Origin: Hoeflea sp. 108
GTDB lineage: Bacteria; Pseudomonadota; Alphaproteobacteria; Rhizobiales; Rhizobiaceae
Direction of reading: 5' to 3'
Assembly (NCBI RefSeq): GCF_000372965.1
Contig: NZ_KB890024.1
Location: 1,862,839-1,926,838 of the forward strand
Length of the DNA stretch: 64,000 nt
Below the pieces are notes generated by a model. The model was given only the letters and a program-made list of their open reading frames with translations. It was not told the DNA's origin and ran no database searches. The translations under genes were made by a program, and so were the position numbers. Shown in pieces: positions 50,485 through 59,629 of the stretch. Every line of letters begins with the position of its first letter. Position 1 is the stretch's first letter.

Positions 50485-51306
50485 ATGGCAGAAATCGTCA
50501 CCCTGGCGCGCACCACTTCCGACGGGCCTGTTTGGTCCAGCCTCGACAAGGGCGTGCTGCGCCTCGTGCTCGCCAACCCGCCTGCCAATGCCCTGTCGCT
50601 CGACACAATGGCTGCCCTTCAGGCCCAGCTCGACCGTGCTCGTGACGACAAGGCCGTGCGCGTCATCATGCTCGCGGCGTCGGGCAAGGTGTTCTGCGCC
50701 GGCCACGACCTCAAGGAGATGACAGCGCACCGCAAGGACACCGACCACGGCCGCGCCTTCTTCGAGCTGACCATGTCCAGATGCTCTGAGCTGATGCAGT
50801 CGATCGTTCGCCACCCCAAGCCGGTCATTGCTGAAGTCGACGGTCTCGCCACCGCCGCGGGCCTGCAGCTTGTCGCCAGCTGCGACCTTGCCATCGCCAC
50901 CGATCAGGCCGCCTTCTGCACGCCGGGCGTCAACATCGGCCTGTTCTGCTCCACGCCGATGGTGGCGCTGTCACGCAACGTTTCGCGCAAGCAGGCGATG
51001 GAGATGCTGTTGACCGGCGAGACGATCGACGCGACCACCGCGCGCGATTTCGGCCTGGTCAATCGTGTCGTGCCACGCGAATACCTGAATCACATTGTCG
51101 GCAAATACGCCCAAACCATTGTTTCTAAATCGTCTTTGACGCTTAAGCTTGGCAAGGAAGCGTTCTATGCGCAAGCCGAGATGGGCCTTGCCGAGGCCTA
51201 TGACCACGCGGCGCGCGTGATGGTCGAGAACATGCTGGCAAAGGACGCCGAGGAAGGAATCGGCGCCTTCATAGAAAAGCGTGATCCGCTCTGGACAGGA
51301 GAATAG
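50485..51306 (+). CDS. Enoyl-CoA hydratase family protein
   Basis: 273 residues with crotonase-fold landmarks FCAGHDLKEM (oxyanion hole) and EVDGLATAAGLQLVASCDLA. The usual catalytic glutamates are changed (ATAAGLQLV where classical hydratases have GxAxGGGxE), so it resembles ECHDC3-type members and may not be a standard hydratase. AAGAGGGA precedes ATG 50485; an in-frame ATG at 50443 is less supported. Confidence 0.86.
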   Translation: MAEIVTLARTTSDGPVWSSLDKGVLRLVLANPPANALSLDTMAALQAQLDRARDDKAVRVIMLAASGKVFCAGHDLKEMTAHRKDTDHGRAFFELTMSRCSELMQSIVRHPKPVIAEVDGLATAAGLQLVASCDLAIATDQAAFCTPGVNIGLFCSTPMVALSRNVSRKQAMEMLLTGETIDATTARDFGLVNRVVPREYLNHIVGKYAQTIVSKSSLTLKLGKEAFYAQAEMGLAEAYDHAARVMVENMLAKDAEEGIGAFIEKRDPLWTGE

Positions 51307-51321
51307 GCACGGGTCGCTGGG

Positions 51322-51335
51322 TTGACCCTGATCAA
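51322..51335 (+). promoter_or_regulatory. FixK/FNR-like site upstream of the VOC gene
   Basis: TTGA-CCCTGA-TCAA fits the FixK/FNR consensus TTGA-N6-TCAA. Its centre is about 77 bases before the next ATG, which would allow activation from near -41. Confidence 0.35.
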
Positions 51336-51405
51336 GGGATCAAGGCGCGCTTGGCGTCATCTCGCAAGATGGCCGGACTTACGCGCATAGAGGAGGTCGC
51401 TGGAC

Positions 51406-51828
51406 ATGGAACCAAGGATTTCGCTTGTCACCCTTGGCGTCGAGAACCTCGACCGCGCCGTGCGTTTCTATGAGGCGATGGGGCTCAAGCGGAACCAAGC
51501 CATAACCGATGGCGTCGCCTTCTTCCAGATGGGCGGGTTGGTGCTCGGACTGTGGGGTCACGAGCATCTGGCCGACGATGCCGGCATAGCTGCCGGCAAG
51601 GGCAGCTTTTCCGGTGTATCGCTCGCCTACAACACACGCTCCGACACCGAGGTCGACGAAGTCCTGGCCGCAGCCGAAAAGGCCGGCGGTCGCATCGTCA
51701 AGCCAGCCCAGCGCGCCTTCTGGGGCGGCTGGTACGGCTATTTCGCCGACACTGAAGGCCATCTCTGGGAGGTCGCCCACAATCCCGATTTCCACCTGGC
51801 CGACGACGGCACCATCTCGCTGCCGTGA
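51406..51828 (+). CDS. VOC family (glyoxalase/bleomycin-resistance fold) protein
   Basis: 140 residues: two beta-alpha-beta-beta-beta halves. SLVTLGVENLDRAVRFYEAMGL opens the first; VSLAYNTRSDTEVDEVLAAAEKAGG and GWYGYFADTEGHLWEVAHNP the second, the final Glu being a usual metal ligand. The substrate is unknown. AGGAGG lies upstream of ATG 51406. Confidence 0.87.
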   Translation: MEPRISLVTLGVENLDRAVRFYEAMGLKRNQAITDGVAFFQMGGLVLGLWGHEHLADDAGIAAGKGSFSGVSLAYNTRSDTEVDEVLAAAEKAGGRIVKPAQRAFWGGWYGYFADTEGHLWEVAHNPDFHLADDGTISLP

Positions 51829-51850
51829 GGTGTTGAGGTGGCGGCAGCGG

Positions 51851-52627
51851 TTAGCCCCGCTCGGCGAAGGCCTTTTCGACCACATATTCGCCAGGGGCTG
51901 CATTGTTGCCTTCGCTCATGCCGAGGCCTTCCAGGATCTCGCGCATGTCGGCGATGAAGGCGGGGCTGCCGCAGAGCATGGCGCGATCTTCGGCCGGGCT
52001 CATCGTCGGCAGGCCTATGTCGCTGAACAGCGCGCCGGAGCGAACCAGGTCCGTCGTGCGACCGCGGTTGCGGAAGGGCTCACGGGTGACTGTTGGATAA
52101 TAGATCAGCTTCTTGGACAGCAACGCGCCGAAATATTCGTTTTCGGGGAATTCGCCGGTGATCTGCTCCTTATAGGCCAGTTCGCTGGCCTGTCGGCAGC
52201 CATGGACGAGCACGACGCGTTCGTAGCGCTCGAAGGTCTCGGGGTCGCGGATCAGGCTCATGAAGGGAGCGAGGCCGGTTCCGGTGCTGAACAGATAGAG
52301 ATTGCGGCCAGGCCGCACGTTGGCGAGCAAAAGCGTGCCCGTAGCCTTGCGTCCCACCACGATGCTGTCGCCGACAGCAAGATGCTGGAGCCGCGAGGTC
52401 AGCGGGCCGTCGGGAACCTTGATCGACAGGAACTCGAGCGTTTCGTCGTAGTTGGGACTGACGACGCTGTAGGCGCGCAGCAGCGGCTTGCCGTCAACCT
52501 CCAGCCCGATCATCGCGAACTGCCCGTTCTCGAAACGGAACGAGGGATCGCGCGTCGTCGTGAAAGAAAACAGCGTGTCGGTCCAATGATGCACGCTCAG
52601 CACTTGCTGTTGGGTAAGGTTGCTCAT
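51851..52627 (-). CDS. fpr: Ferredoxin-NADP+ reductase
   Basis: 258 residues. The FAD-binding motif RAYSVVSPNYDE, the NADP region STGTGLAPFMSLIRDP, and the C-terminal AMLCGSPAFIADMREIL are those of bacterial (subclass I) FPRs. It moves electrons between ferredoxin and NADP. ATG 52627 follows GGAGCACAGGGA; the open frame to 52864 is not coding. It stands 68 bases behind livF and may be the last gene of the oxidoreductase operon, which would give that enzyme's ferredoxin an outlet to NADPH. Confidence 0.92.
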   Translation of the reverse strand: MSNLTQQQVLSVHHWTDTLFSFTTTRDPSFRFENGQFAMIGLEVDGKPLLRAYSVVSPNYDETLEFLSIKVPDGPLTSRLQHLAVGDSIVVGRKATGTLLLANVRPGRNLYLFSTGTGLAPFMSLIRDPETFERYERVVLVHGCRQASELAYKEQITGEFPENEYFGALLSKKLIYYPTVTREPFRNRGRTTDLVRSGALFSDIGLPTMSPAEDRAMLCGSPAFIADMREILEGLGMSEGNNAAPGEYVVEKAFAERG

Positions 52628-52695
52628 TCCCTGTGCTCCTTGGCTTAGGGGTGGGGCCCGCACGGGCTTGGCTTCTTGTCTTGGTGGGAGGAGCG

Positions 52696-53400
52696 CTAGA
52701 CCGCCAAATGGCGCTGCTTGATATCGGGGTCGGCGTCGAAATCCTGCCAGCTGCCGCGGAAGGCGATGCGGCCGGTGTCCATCACCAGTACGGTGTCGGT
52801 GGTCTGGCGCGCGAACCAGATGTTCTGCTCGCAGAGCAGCAGTGCTGCCTGCTCGGCCTCGCACATCTCGCGCACGCTTACCGCCAATTGCTCGACGATG
52901 GCAGGGGCCAGCCCCTCGGTCGGCTCGTCGAGCAGCAGCAGGCGCGGCCGGCAGGCAATCGCCCGCGCAATCGCCACCATCTGCTGCTGGCCGCCGCTGA
53001 TCTGGCCGCCGCCGCGTTCGGCGATCGGCTGCAGCATCGGAAACCGGTCGACGATCTGCTGCGCCGGAATGGGCGTGCGCCCTGGCGCCGTGGCATAGGC
53101 GGCCATCTTGATGTTCTCGCGCACGCTGAGATGCTGGTAGATGCGGCGGTCCTCCGGCACCAGCTGCAGCCCGAGCCGCGCCCGCTTGAAGGTGGGTAGG
53201 CCCGCAATCGACTGGCCCTCCCAGCGAACCTCGCCGCTGACGGTCGGGCCGGCGTTCATGATCGACTTCAGCAATGTCGACTTGCCTGCGCCGTTGCGGC
53301 CGATGACGGCCACTCTGCCGAGAGCAGGGACGTCGAGATCGACGCCGTGCAGGATATGGCTGCCGCCATAGAAAGCGTTGATGCGACTTGCCTCAAGCAT
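52696..53400 (-). CDS. livF: Branched-chain-type ABC transporter ATP-binding protein LivF
   Basis: 234 residues. Walker A GRNGAGKSTLL, signature QISGGQQQMVAIARAIA and Walker B LLLLDEPTEGLAP are intact. It matches the LivF class of HAAT transporters. It overlaps livG by 8 bases. Linkage to an acyl-CoA ligase and an oxidoreductase suggests an organic acid as cargo and not necessarily an amino acid. Confidence 0.92.
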   Translation of the reverse strand: MLEASRINAFYGGSHILHGVDLDVPALGRVAVIGRNGAGKSTLLKSIMNAGPTVSGEVRWEGQSIAGLPTFKRARLGLQLVPEDRRIYQHLSVRENIKMAAYATAPGRTPIPAQQIVDRFPMLQPIAERGGGQISGGQQQMVAIARAIACRPRLLLLDEPTEGLAPAIVEQLAVSVREMCEAEQAALLLCEQNIWFARQTTDTVLVMDTGRIAFRGSWQDFDADPDIKQRHLAV

Positions 53401-54163
53401 GATGCGCTTCCTTGCCGAGATAGACGTCGCGCACGACGGGATCGGCGCGGATGTCGTCGATGCTGCCTTCGGCGATCTTACGACCCTGGTTCATCACCAT
53501 GATCCGGTCGGCCAGACCGAAGATGACGCCCATGTCGTGCTCGGTCATGACGACGGTCAGTCCGCTGTCCTTGCCGCTGATGCTGCGGATCAGTTCGGTG
53601 ACCCCGACGCGCTCGCTCGGCGACATGCCGGCGGTCGGCTCGTCCAGCATCAGCACCTTGGGGCGTCCGGCAAGCGTGATGCCGAGTTCGAGCCGTTTCT
53701 TGTCGCCATGCGACAGTTCGGCGGCATGCGTTCCAGCCTTGCGGTCGAGAGATAGCCTCGCAAGCAGGTCACGGGCTTCGTCCCGCGCTGCCCGCGACGG
53801 CCTGACCTGATACCACGGCGCGTCGGACTGGCCGGCGTTCTTCAGCCGCGCCTCGATGGCGACGACGATGTTTTCCTCCGCCGTCATCTCCTTGAACACG
53901 CGCGCGACCTGGAATGTGCGGCCCATGCCGGCGCGCGTACGCTTGTAGGCGGGGTCTCTCGTCACGTCCTTGCCGAGGAATTCGACCGTGCCGGCCTCGC
54001 AGCCGACTTCGCCGGTCATCACTTTGAACAGCGTGGTCTTGCCGGCTCCATTGGGGCCGATGATGGCGAAGGTCTCGCCCTCCGAGATTTCGGCGTCGAC
54101 GCCATGCAGCACCTTGAGCGCGCCATAGCTCTTGTCGACGGAGCGCAGTCGGATCATTGCCAT
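53393..54163 (-). CDS. livG: Branched-chain-type ABC transporter ATP-binding protein LivG
   Basis: 256 residues. Walker A GPNGAGKTTLF, Walker B VLMLDEPTAGMSP and the signature ELSHGDKKRLELGITLAG are present. The LivG-specific region MGRTFQVARVFKEMTAEENIVVA is visible. It starts 4 bases after the livM stop. Confidence 0.92.
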   Translation of the reverse strand: MAMIRLRSVDKSYGALKVLHGVDAEISEGETFAIIGPNGAGKTTLFKVMTGEVGCEAGTVEFLGKDVTRDPAYKRTRAGMGRTFQVARVFKEMTAEENIVVAIEARLKNAGQSDAPWYQVRPSRAARDEARDLLARLSLDRKAGTHAAELSHGDKKRLELGITLAGRPKVLMLDEPTAGMSPSERVGVTELIRSISGKDSGLTVVMTEHDMGVIFGLADRIMVMNQGRKIAEGSIDDIRADPVVRDVYLGKEAHHA

Positions 54164-54167
54164 GGGC

Positions 54168-55169
54168 TCACTCCTTGACCGTCTGGAGGGCGGGTGCGGC
54201 GATCTTGGCCTCCTCGCGCCGGGTCAGGCGGGCGACAAGCGCGTTCCAGGCGCCGGCAACGCCAGTCGGGAACAGCAGCACCACGCCGAGCAGGATGGCG
54301 CCTGTGATGATTTCCTGGATGCCGACCAGCGTGCGGGTCGAGAACTCGATGGCCGAGAACAGGAACGCGCCGATCATCGGGCCCCAGAAGGATGAGGCGC
54401 CGCCGAGCAGGGTAAACAGGATCGGCTGGGTCGAGCGCATCATGTTGCCGATGTCGGGTGTGACGATCTGCGCCCAGGGGGCAAACAGAGCACCGGCGCA
54501 GGCGGCAATCGCACCCGAGATGGTGAAGGCGACCAGCCGGTAGCGATGCGTGTCCACGCCCATGAAGGCGGCGCGTTCGATGTCGAGGCGGATGGTTCGC
54601 AACGTCCGGCCGAAACGGCCATGTGCGATCCACCAGCAAAGGCCAACCAGCAAAGCGCAGGCGAAGCACATGAACCAGTAGTAGTGGTTGCCGCTGGAGA
54701 GATCGACCGTGGCAAGACCGACGGAGAAGTTCGGCCGCACGATGCTTGGTATGCCGTCTTCGGCGCCGAGCCAGTGGATCTTGGCGAGCGTGATGCGCAG
54801 CAGTTCGGCCAGTGCCAGCGTCAGGATGGCGAGGAAGATGCCGGTCGAGCGCCGGAGTGCAACAAAGCCGATGGCGAATGCCACAGCCCCGCCGACCAGC
54901 GTCGACAGCGCGATCAGCAGCAGGAACTGCCCTTCAAACCCGCCGCGCAGCATCACTGCCATCGTGTAGGCGCCGATGGAAAACAGGCCGCCGCTGCCGA
55001 AGCTGGCGAGGCCGGCATAGCCGAACAGGAGGTTCCAGGAGAGTGCGAAGACGCCGACCACCATGGTCGTGCCGGCGAGGAAGACCAGTCCGGAATTGGC
55101 CCATAGCGGGAGCAGAATCAGGACGGCGCCAACAAGGCCCAGCAGCAGGCCGGAAAGTGTGCGATTCAT
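54168..55169 (-). CDS. livM: Branched-chain-type ABC transporter permease LivM
   Basis: 333 residues, about ten membrane segments; GYAGLASFGSGGLFSIGAY and the EAA-like loop RFGRTLRTIRLDIERAAFMGVD identify the LivM class. The ATG at 55169 overlaps the livH stop (ATGA); the longer frame to 55202 is not needed. Confidence 0.91.
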   Translation of the reverse strand: MNRTLSGLLLGLVGAVLILLPLWANSGLVFLAGTTMVVGVFALSWNLLFGYAGLASFGSGGLFSIGAYTMAVMLRGGFEGQFLLLIALSTLVGGAVAFAIGFVALRRSTGIFLAILTLALAELLRITLAKIHWLGAEDGIPSIVRPNFSVGLATVDLSSGNHYYWFMCFACALLVGLCWWIAHGRFGRTLRTIRLDIERAAFMGVDTHRYRLVAFTISGAIAACAGALFAPWAQIVTPDIGNMMRSTQPILFTLLGGASSFWGPMIGAFLFSAIEFSTRTLVGIQEIITGAILLGVVLLFPTGVAGAWNALVARLTRREEAKIAAPALQTVKE

Positions 55170-56029
55170 AGCCGGCTTTCCCCCAGAATACCGTTTGGCC
55201 ACATCAAGAGGAAGGCGACCATGCCGACATAGATGGCAACGCCCGGATAGGCCGGCAGGAACATGGTGTTGAGGCCGTCGATGAGGCCAAGCAGGATGGC
55301 GGCGATGAAGGCGCCGCGCACATTGCCCAGGCCGCCGATGACCACGGTGATGAAGGCGAGCAGCAGGAAGGTGTCGCCGAGTGCCGGCGACAGCGTCTGG
55401 TTGGGCAGCAGCAGCCCGCCGGCCAGTCCGGCCAGCGCGAAGCTGCCGCCGACGGCCGCCATGATGCCGGCCGGCACGTTGATGCCCAAGAGCTCAGCCA
55501 TCCAGCCGTCGCGGGCAATGGCTGTGATCATCTTGCCGGTCCAGGCGCGGTGGATGACGAAGTCGAGCACGAGGAAGACGACGACGCCCGAACCGATGAT
55601 GAACAAGGAGAAGGAGGGGACGAACAGGCCGAATATGTCGACGCCTGTGTCAATGCCGGGGGGCGGGTCGACCGAAAGGAATTCCAGCCCCCAGATCAGT
55701 TTGACGAAGCCGACGCAGACAAGCATCACCGCGAAGGTGGCGATCAGCATGTAGTGCTCGTCGACATGCTGAATGCGCCGGAGGACGAAACGCTGGACAA
55801 CGATCCCAAGCACGCCGACCACGAGCGCTGCAACGACGGCCGCGGCAATGAGCGCCAGGACCGAACGCGGCGCCGAGCCGACGAGCGTGCTTGCGACATA
55901 GGCGCCGATCATGAAGAAGGCACCATGGGCGAAGTTGAGGATGCGCATGATCCCGAAGACGAGGGTCAGCCCCGCGGCAACGAGAAACACCGCCATCCCG
56001 GTCGTGAGACCGTTGACCAGCGTGAACAT
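55166..56029 (-). CDS. livH: Branched-chain-type ABC transporter permease LivH
   Basis: 287 residues. The start MFTLVNGLTTGMAVFLVAAGLTLVFGIMRILNFAHG is the diagnostic LivH N-terminus. The EAA-type loop is RAWTGKMITAIARDGWMAELLGIN. ATG 56029 has GGA at 8 bases; the upstream open frame to 56299 overlaps the binding-protein gene and is not coding. Confidence 0.92.
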   Translation of the reverse strand: MFTLVNGLTTGMAVFLVAAGLTLVFGIMRILNFAHGAFFMIGAYVASTLVGSAPRSVLALIAAAVVAALVVGVLGIVVQRFVLRRIQHVDEHYMLIATFAVMLVCVGFVKLIWGLEFLSVDPPPGIDTGVDIFGLFVPSFSLFIIGSGVVVFLVLDFVIHRAWTGKMITAIARDGWMAELLGINVPAGIMAAVGGSFALAGLAGGLLLPNQTLSPALGDTFLLLAFITVVIGGLGNVRGAFIAAILLGLIDGLNTMFLPAYPGVAIYVGMVAFLLMWPNGILGESRL

Positions 56030-56045
56030 CTGACTTTTCCGCCCT

Positions 56046-57290
56046 TTAGTTGAGCTTGGAGCCGGGGGTTGCCCGCTCCAGGAACTCGGCGCCCGGAAGC
56101 TGTGCCGTCTCGAACACACTCCAGCCATTGGCATTCTTGTCGTCGCGGCCGAAGCGGATGTAGGTGAGGTCGCCGGCGAAGGCGTGGTCTTCCTTGCGGA
56201 AATGGATCTTGCCCAGCGCGCCCTGCGGCGTCTCGGCCTCGATCGTCGGCACCAGCTTGGCTGCATCCAGCGAGCCTGCCTTGGCCACCGCGTTGGCAAT
56301 CGTCAGGATGCTGTCGTGCGAAACGCCGATGTACCAGTTCGGATATTCGTCGCCGCGCAGCTTGATATAGGCCTTGTGAACTTCGTCGCTGACGGCGTTG
56401 TCCTTGTTGGCCGCCGGATACCAGCCGGTCCAGCTCCACAGCGACGCCGGCGTGTTGGCGCCCATCGCCTTGGCGATGGCGAACTCGTTGGCGGAGTCGC
56501 ACAGCACCTTGAACTTCTCGTCGAGGCTGAAGGTGCGCGCCTGCTTGTAGTAGCTGATGGCGTCGGCGCCTTGCAGCACGTTGAACAGGCCCGGCGCGCC
56601 GGAGCCGATGATGTTGGAGATCTGGTTGCGGAAGTCGGCGCCGCCATAGGGCACCAGCACCGGATCGAGGACCTCGACCTTGCGGCCGGCCTTTTCCGTT
56701 CCGGCCTTGAGGCCGTTCGAAAAGGCGTTGGTGATGTCGGCCAGCGCGGTCACGTCGGACCGCAGCATCGCCCACTTCTCGATCTCCGGATGTTTCTGGG
56801 CCATGAGGTTGCCGTAGCCGCCGAAGCACATAGGCGACGAGAAGCCGAGACGGAAGGCGCGCGGATTGAAGGCCTCGTGCGTCAGCGCCAGCGCTGATGC
56901 GCCGACCATCACCATGGTGACATCAGCCTCCTCGAGCAGCGGTAGTGTGCCGAGCAGATTGGCCGTGAACGTGCCTTGGGCGAACAGCTTGATGCCGTTG
57001 CCGGTCAGTTCGCGGAATGCGGTCACAGCACCTTCGGGCGAATTCTTGTCGTCGCGCACCACCAGTTCGATCTTGGCGCCGTTGACGCCACCGGCTGCGT
57101 TCAGCCGTTCGACGGCGATCTCGCAGCCGTCCTTGATGTAGTTGCCATAGAGCTGGCCCGGACCGCTCAGCGTGGTGATCAGGCCGATGCGAACCGTCTC
57201 GCCCTGCTGTGCCCGCAGGACGCCGGGCATGGCGAGCGCGCCGATGCCGGCGGCCGAAGTCGCTAGAAAATGTCTTCTGTTCAATTTCAT
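56046..57290 (-). CDS. ABC transporter substrate-binding protein (LivK family), Tat signal
   Basis: 414 residues. The N-terminus MKLNRRHFLATSAAGIGALA has a twin-arginine motif (NRRHFL), so export as a folded protein is likely. The body is a type I periplasmic binding protein of the Peripla_BP_6 class (VRIGLITTLSGPGQLYGNYI, AAGGVNGAKIELVVRDDKNSPEGAVTAFREL). The ligand is unknown; members near acyl-CoA ligases often bind aromatic or other organic acids. Confidence 0.9.
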   Translation of the reverse strand: MKLNRRHFLATSAAGIGALAMPGVLRAQQGETVRIGLITTLSGPGQLYGNYIKDGCEIAVERLNAAGGVNGAKIELVVRDDKNSPEGAVTAFRELTGNGIKLFAQGTFTANLLGTLPLLEEADVTMVMVGASALALTHEAFNPRAFRLGFSSPMCFGGYGNLMAQKHPEIEKWAMLRSDVTALADITNAFSNGLKAGTEKAGRKVEVLDPVLVPYGGADFRNQISNIIGSGAPGLFNVLQGADAISYYKQARTFSLDEKFKVLCDSANEFAIAKAMGANTPASLWSWTGWYPAANKDNAVSDEVHKAYIKLRGDEYPNWYIGVSHDSILTIANAVAKAGSLDAAKLVPTIEAETPQGALGKIHFRKEDHAFAGDLTYIRFGRDDKNANGWSVFETAQLPGAEFLERATPGSKLN

Positions 57291-57342
57291 GTCTTCCTCC
57301 CAAAAGACCGGGGCTTCCTCCTCCCCGGGTTGAAAATCCGTG

Positions 57343-58836
57343 TCAGTGCATTTGCAGGACCAACTCCCTGACCCGCGAGCGCATGATCTGTCCGGTTGCC
57401 GGCGTCTTCGGCAGCTCGTCGACGGCGACGATGCGGCGCGGATGTTTGAAGGCCGCCAGCGATTGGCCGAGATGGTTGCGGACGGCGTCGAGGCTTGGGC
57501 ATTGGCCGGGCTGGTCGAGCACGACGGCAGCGCAGACCAATTCCCCCCACACAGGATCCGGCAGGCCGACGACTGCGACGGAGCGGATGCCCGGACAGCC
57601 GGCGAGCGCCAGCTCGACCTCGGCAGGCGCCACCGTCTCGCCGCCCGAGCGGATGACCTCGCGTCGACGGCCGGTGATCGTCAGGAAACCTTCCTCGTCG
57701 GCTTCGGCGAGATCGCCGCTGCGGTACCAGCCGTCGACGAACACTTCGGCCGTCTGCTCCGGCAGCTCGAAATAGCCGTCCATCATGCTTAGCGAGCGCA
57801 GTTGCAGTTCGCCGTCGACGATACGCGTCTCGTTGCCGGGCAATGGCAGGCCGACGCAGCCCGGCTTGCGGTCTATGTCGGAATCGTTGAGGCCAAGTGC
57901 CGCGCCAAATTCGGTCGAGCCGTACATCGCCGCCCGATAGGCGCGGGGGAAGCGTTCGCGGATACGGTCCATCAGCACCGGATCGAACCGCGACGTGCCC
58001 GACGCCGCTGAGCGCACGACAGATCCGTCGAAGGCGACGTTGGAGGCGAGCAACCGTTCCCAGATCGCCGGGATGCAGTAAAGGAACGCCGGTTTCCAGC
58101 GGTCGATGGCGCGGGCGAGCATGTCGCCGTCGGGGCGGCTGACGAAATGGGCGGCACGCCGGTGCGCCCAGTTTTCCATCAGATAGTTCCAGCCGGCCCA
58201 GTGGAACATCGGAAAGGTCATCAGCTCGCCGCGGCCACCCGAGGTGACGAAACGCGAGGCGCCGAGATACGAGCGCAGCCAGCTCGCCTTGTGCGAAACA
58301 ACCACACCCTTTGGCAGGCCGGTGCTGCCGCTGGTGAGGAAAATGGCGTGGGTGTCTTCTTCCGAGACACCGAACTCGGGCAAGGGGGCCGCGCTCGCCT
58401 TGACCGCGAGGGCATCGAGATTGACGCCTGCTGTTGCCGTTTCACCTGCTCCAAGGATGGCGACCGCGATGTCGGCGAGCGACGTCCCGAAATTGCCGGC
58501 GTTCTGGCGCGCCGGATCGAGCACCAGAAGGTCGGGGCGAATATATGCGGCGATGGGCCTGATTTCCTCGCGCGACAGCGCCGGGTTCAGCGGCACGAAG
58601 GCAGCCCCGAGCCGTTGGGTGGCGAAATAGAAGGCGAGATGGTCGAGCGCCATCTCCGCCTGGAATAGGACGCGGCTGCCGCGCTTGATGCCGAGCGACT
58701 GCAGCGCCCGCGCCATCGCGTTTGCTGCCTTGTCGACCTCGGCGAAGGTCACCGTGTGTTCGTCCAGCGACGCAGCCAGCGCGTTGGGCGTCGAGCTGAC
58801 GGCGAGGTCGAGGATGCGATGGGTCAGACGCAGCAT
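57343..58836 (-). CDS. AMP-dependent synthetase/acyl-CoA ligase-like protein, A10 lysine replaced
   Basis: 497 residues of the ANL superfamily. The P-loop-like LTSGSTGLPKGV, MYGSTEFG and WYRSGDLAEADEEGF are in place. In the last motif, PKTPATGQIMRSRV, glutamine 483 (codon at 57388-57390) stands where the catalytic lysine of the adenylation step (GK) is expected. It may have lost adenylation, act on a premade adenylate, or use another lysine. It lies 4 bases behind the oxidoreductase beta gene. Confidence 0.88.
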   Translation of the reverse strand: MLRLTHRILDLAVSSTPNALAASLDEHTVTFAEVDKAANAMARALQSLGIKRGSRVLFQAEMALDHLAFYFATQRLGAAFVPLNPALSREEIRPIAAYIRPDLLVLDPARQNAGNFGTSLADIAVAILGAGETATAGVNLDALAVKASAAPLPEFGVSEEDTHAIFLTSGSTGLPKGVVVSHKASWLRSYLGASRFVTSGGRGELMTFPMFHWAGWNYLMENWAHRRAAHFVSRPDGDMLARAIDRWKPAFLYCIPAIWERLLASNVAFDGSVVRSAASGTSRFDPVLMDRIRERFPRAYRAAMYGSTEFGAALGLNDSDIDRKPGCVGLPLPGNETRIVDGELQLRSLSMMDGYFELPEQTAEVFVDGWYRSGDLAEADEEGFLTITGRRREVIRSGGETVAPAEVELALAGCPGIRSVAVVGLPDPVWGELVCAAVVLDQPGQCPSLDAVRNHLGQSLAAFKHPRRIVAVDELPKTPATGQIMRSRVRELVLQMH

Positions 58837-58840
58837 TGCT

Positions 58841-59629
58841 TCATTCCGCAGCCGAAATGTCCTTGATCTCGCCCAGCGGATAGGTTTTGCCGAGCGATTC
58901 CATCATGTAGTCGGCTCCACCAGAGGCGGGCACGAACCAACCGGTCGGGCACATGGTCAGGATCTCGACAAGGCTGAGCCCTTTCTTTTCCATCTGCCGC
59001 TGGAAGCCTTTGCGGATCAGCCGCCGCGTGGCGGCGATGGAAGCCGCGTTATGCACTGAGCCGCGCGCCACATAGGCCGAGCCGGGCATGGCAGCCACCA
59101 TGTCGCCGATGACGATCGGATGGCCGTGATAGGCGGCGTCACGACCTTCCAGCGTGTTCTTGGTGCGCTGGCCGATGACTGAAGATGCGGTCATCTGGCC
59201 GCCTGTGTCGCCGAAAACGCCATTGTTGAGCAGGATGCAGGTGATGTTTTCGCCGCGCGCCGTGGCGTGCAGGATCTCAGCCAGGCCCTCGCTGGTCATG
59301 TCGCCATCGCCCTGCAATGTCCAAACGGCAACCTCCGGGCGCATGCGCTTGAGGCCGGTGGCAACAGCTGGGGCGCGTCCGTGAAGGCAGAGCGTGGAGT
59401 CGACGTCCATCGTCATGATGAAGGAGCCGTAACAACCGTGCCCGATGATCGATACGTTCTTTTGAGCTAGGCCGAGCTCCTCGATCACTTCAAGCACGAG
59501 GCGGATGGCCACCGGTTCGCCGCAACCGGGGCAGAGGTGGTGTTCTTCCGTCTGCAGCAAAGTCGGCTTGAACGCAGCCACCTTGTTGCTCGGCGCCTCG
59601 GGCGGGCGCGTGGTCATCACGATGCTCAT
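58841..59629 (-). CDS. 2-oxoacid:ferredoxin oxidoreductase, beta subunit
   Basis: 262 residues. The thiamine-pyrophosphate motif runs from LQGDGDMTSEGLAEI to CILLNNGVFGDTGGQ. CPGCGEP, GHGCYG and further Cys are candidates for the [4Fe-4S] cluster of this subunit. With the three genes upstream it forms a POR/VOR-type enzyme that turns a 2-oxoacid plus CoA into acyl-CoA, CO2 and reduced ferredoxin. ATGA overlap with the alpha gene. Confidence 0.9.
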   Translation of the reverse strand: MSIVMTTRPPEAPSNKVAAFKPTLLQTEEHHLCPGCGEPVAIRLVLEVIEELGLAQKNVSIIGHGCYGSFIMTMDVDSTLCLHGRAPAVATGLKRMRPEVAVWTLQGDGDMTSEGLAEILHATARGENITCILLNNGVFGDTGGQMTASSVIGQRTKNTLEGRDAAYHGHPIVIGDMVAAMPGSAYVARGSVHNAASIAATRRLIRKGFQRQMEKKGLSLVEILTMCPTGWFVPASGGADYMMESLGKTYPLGEIKDISAAE

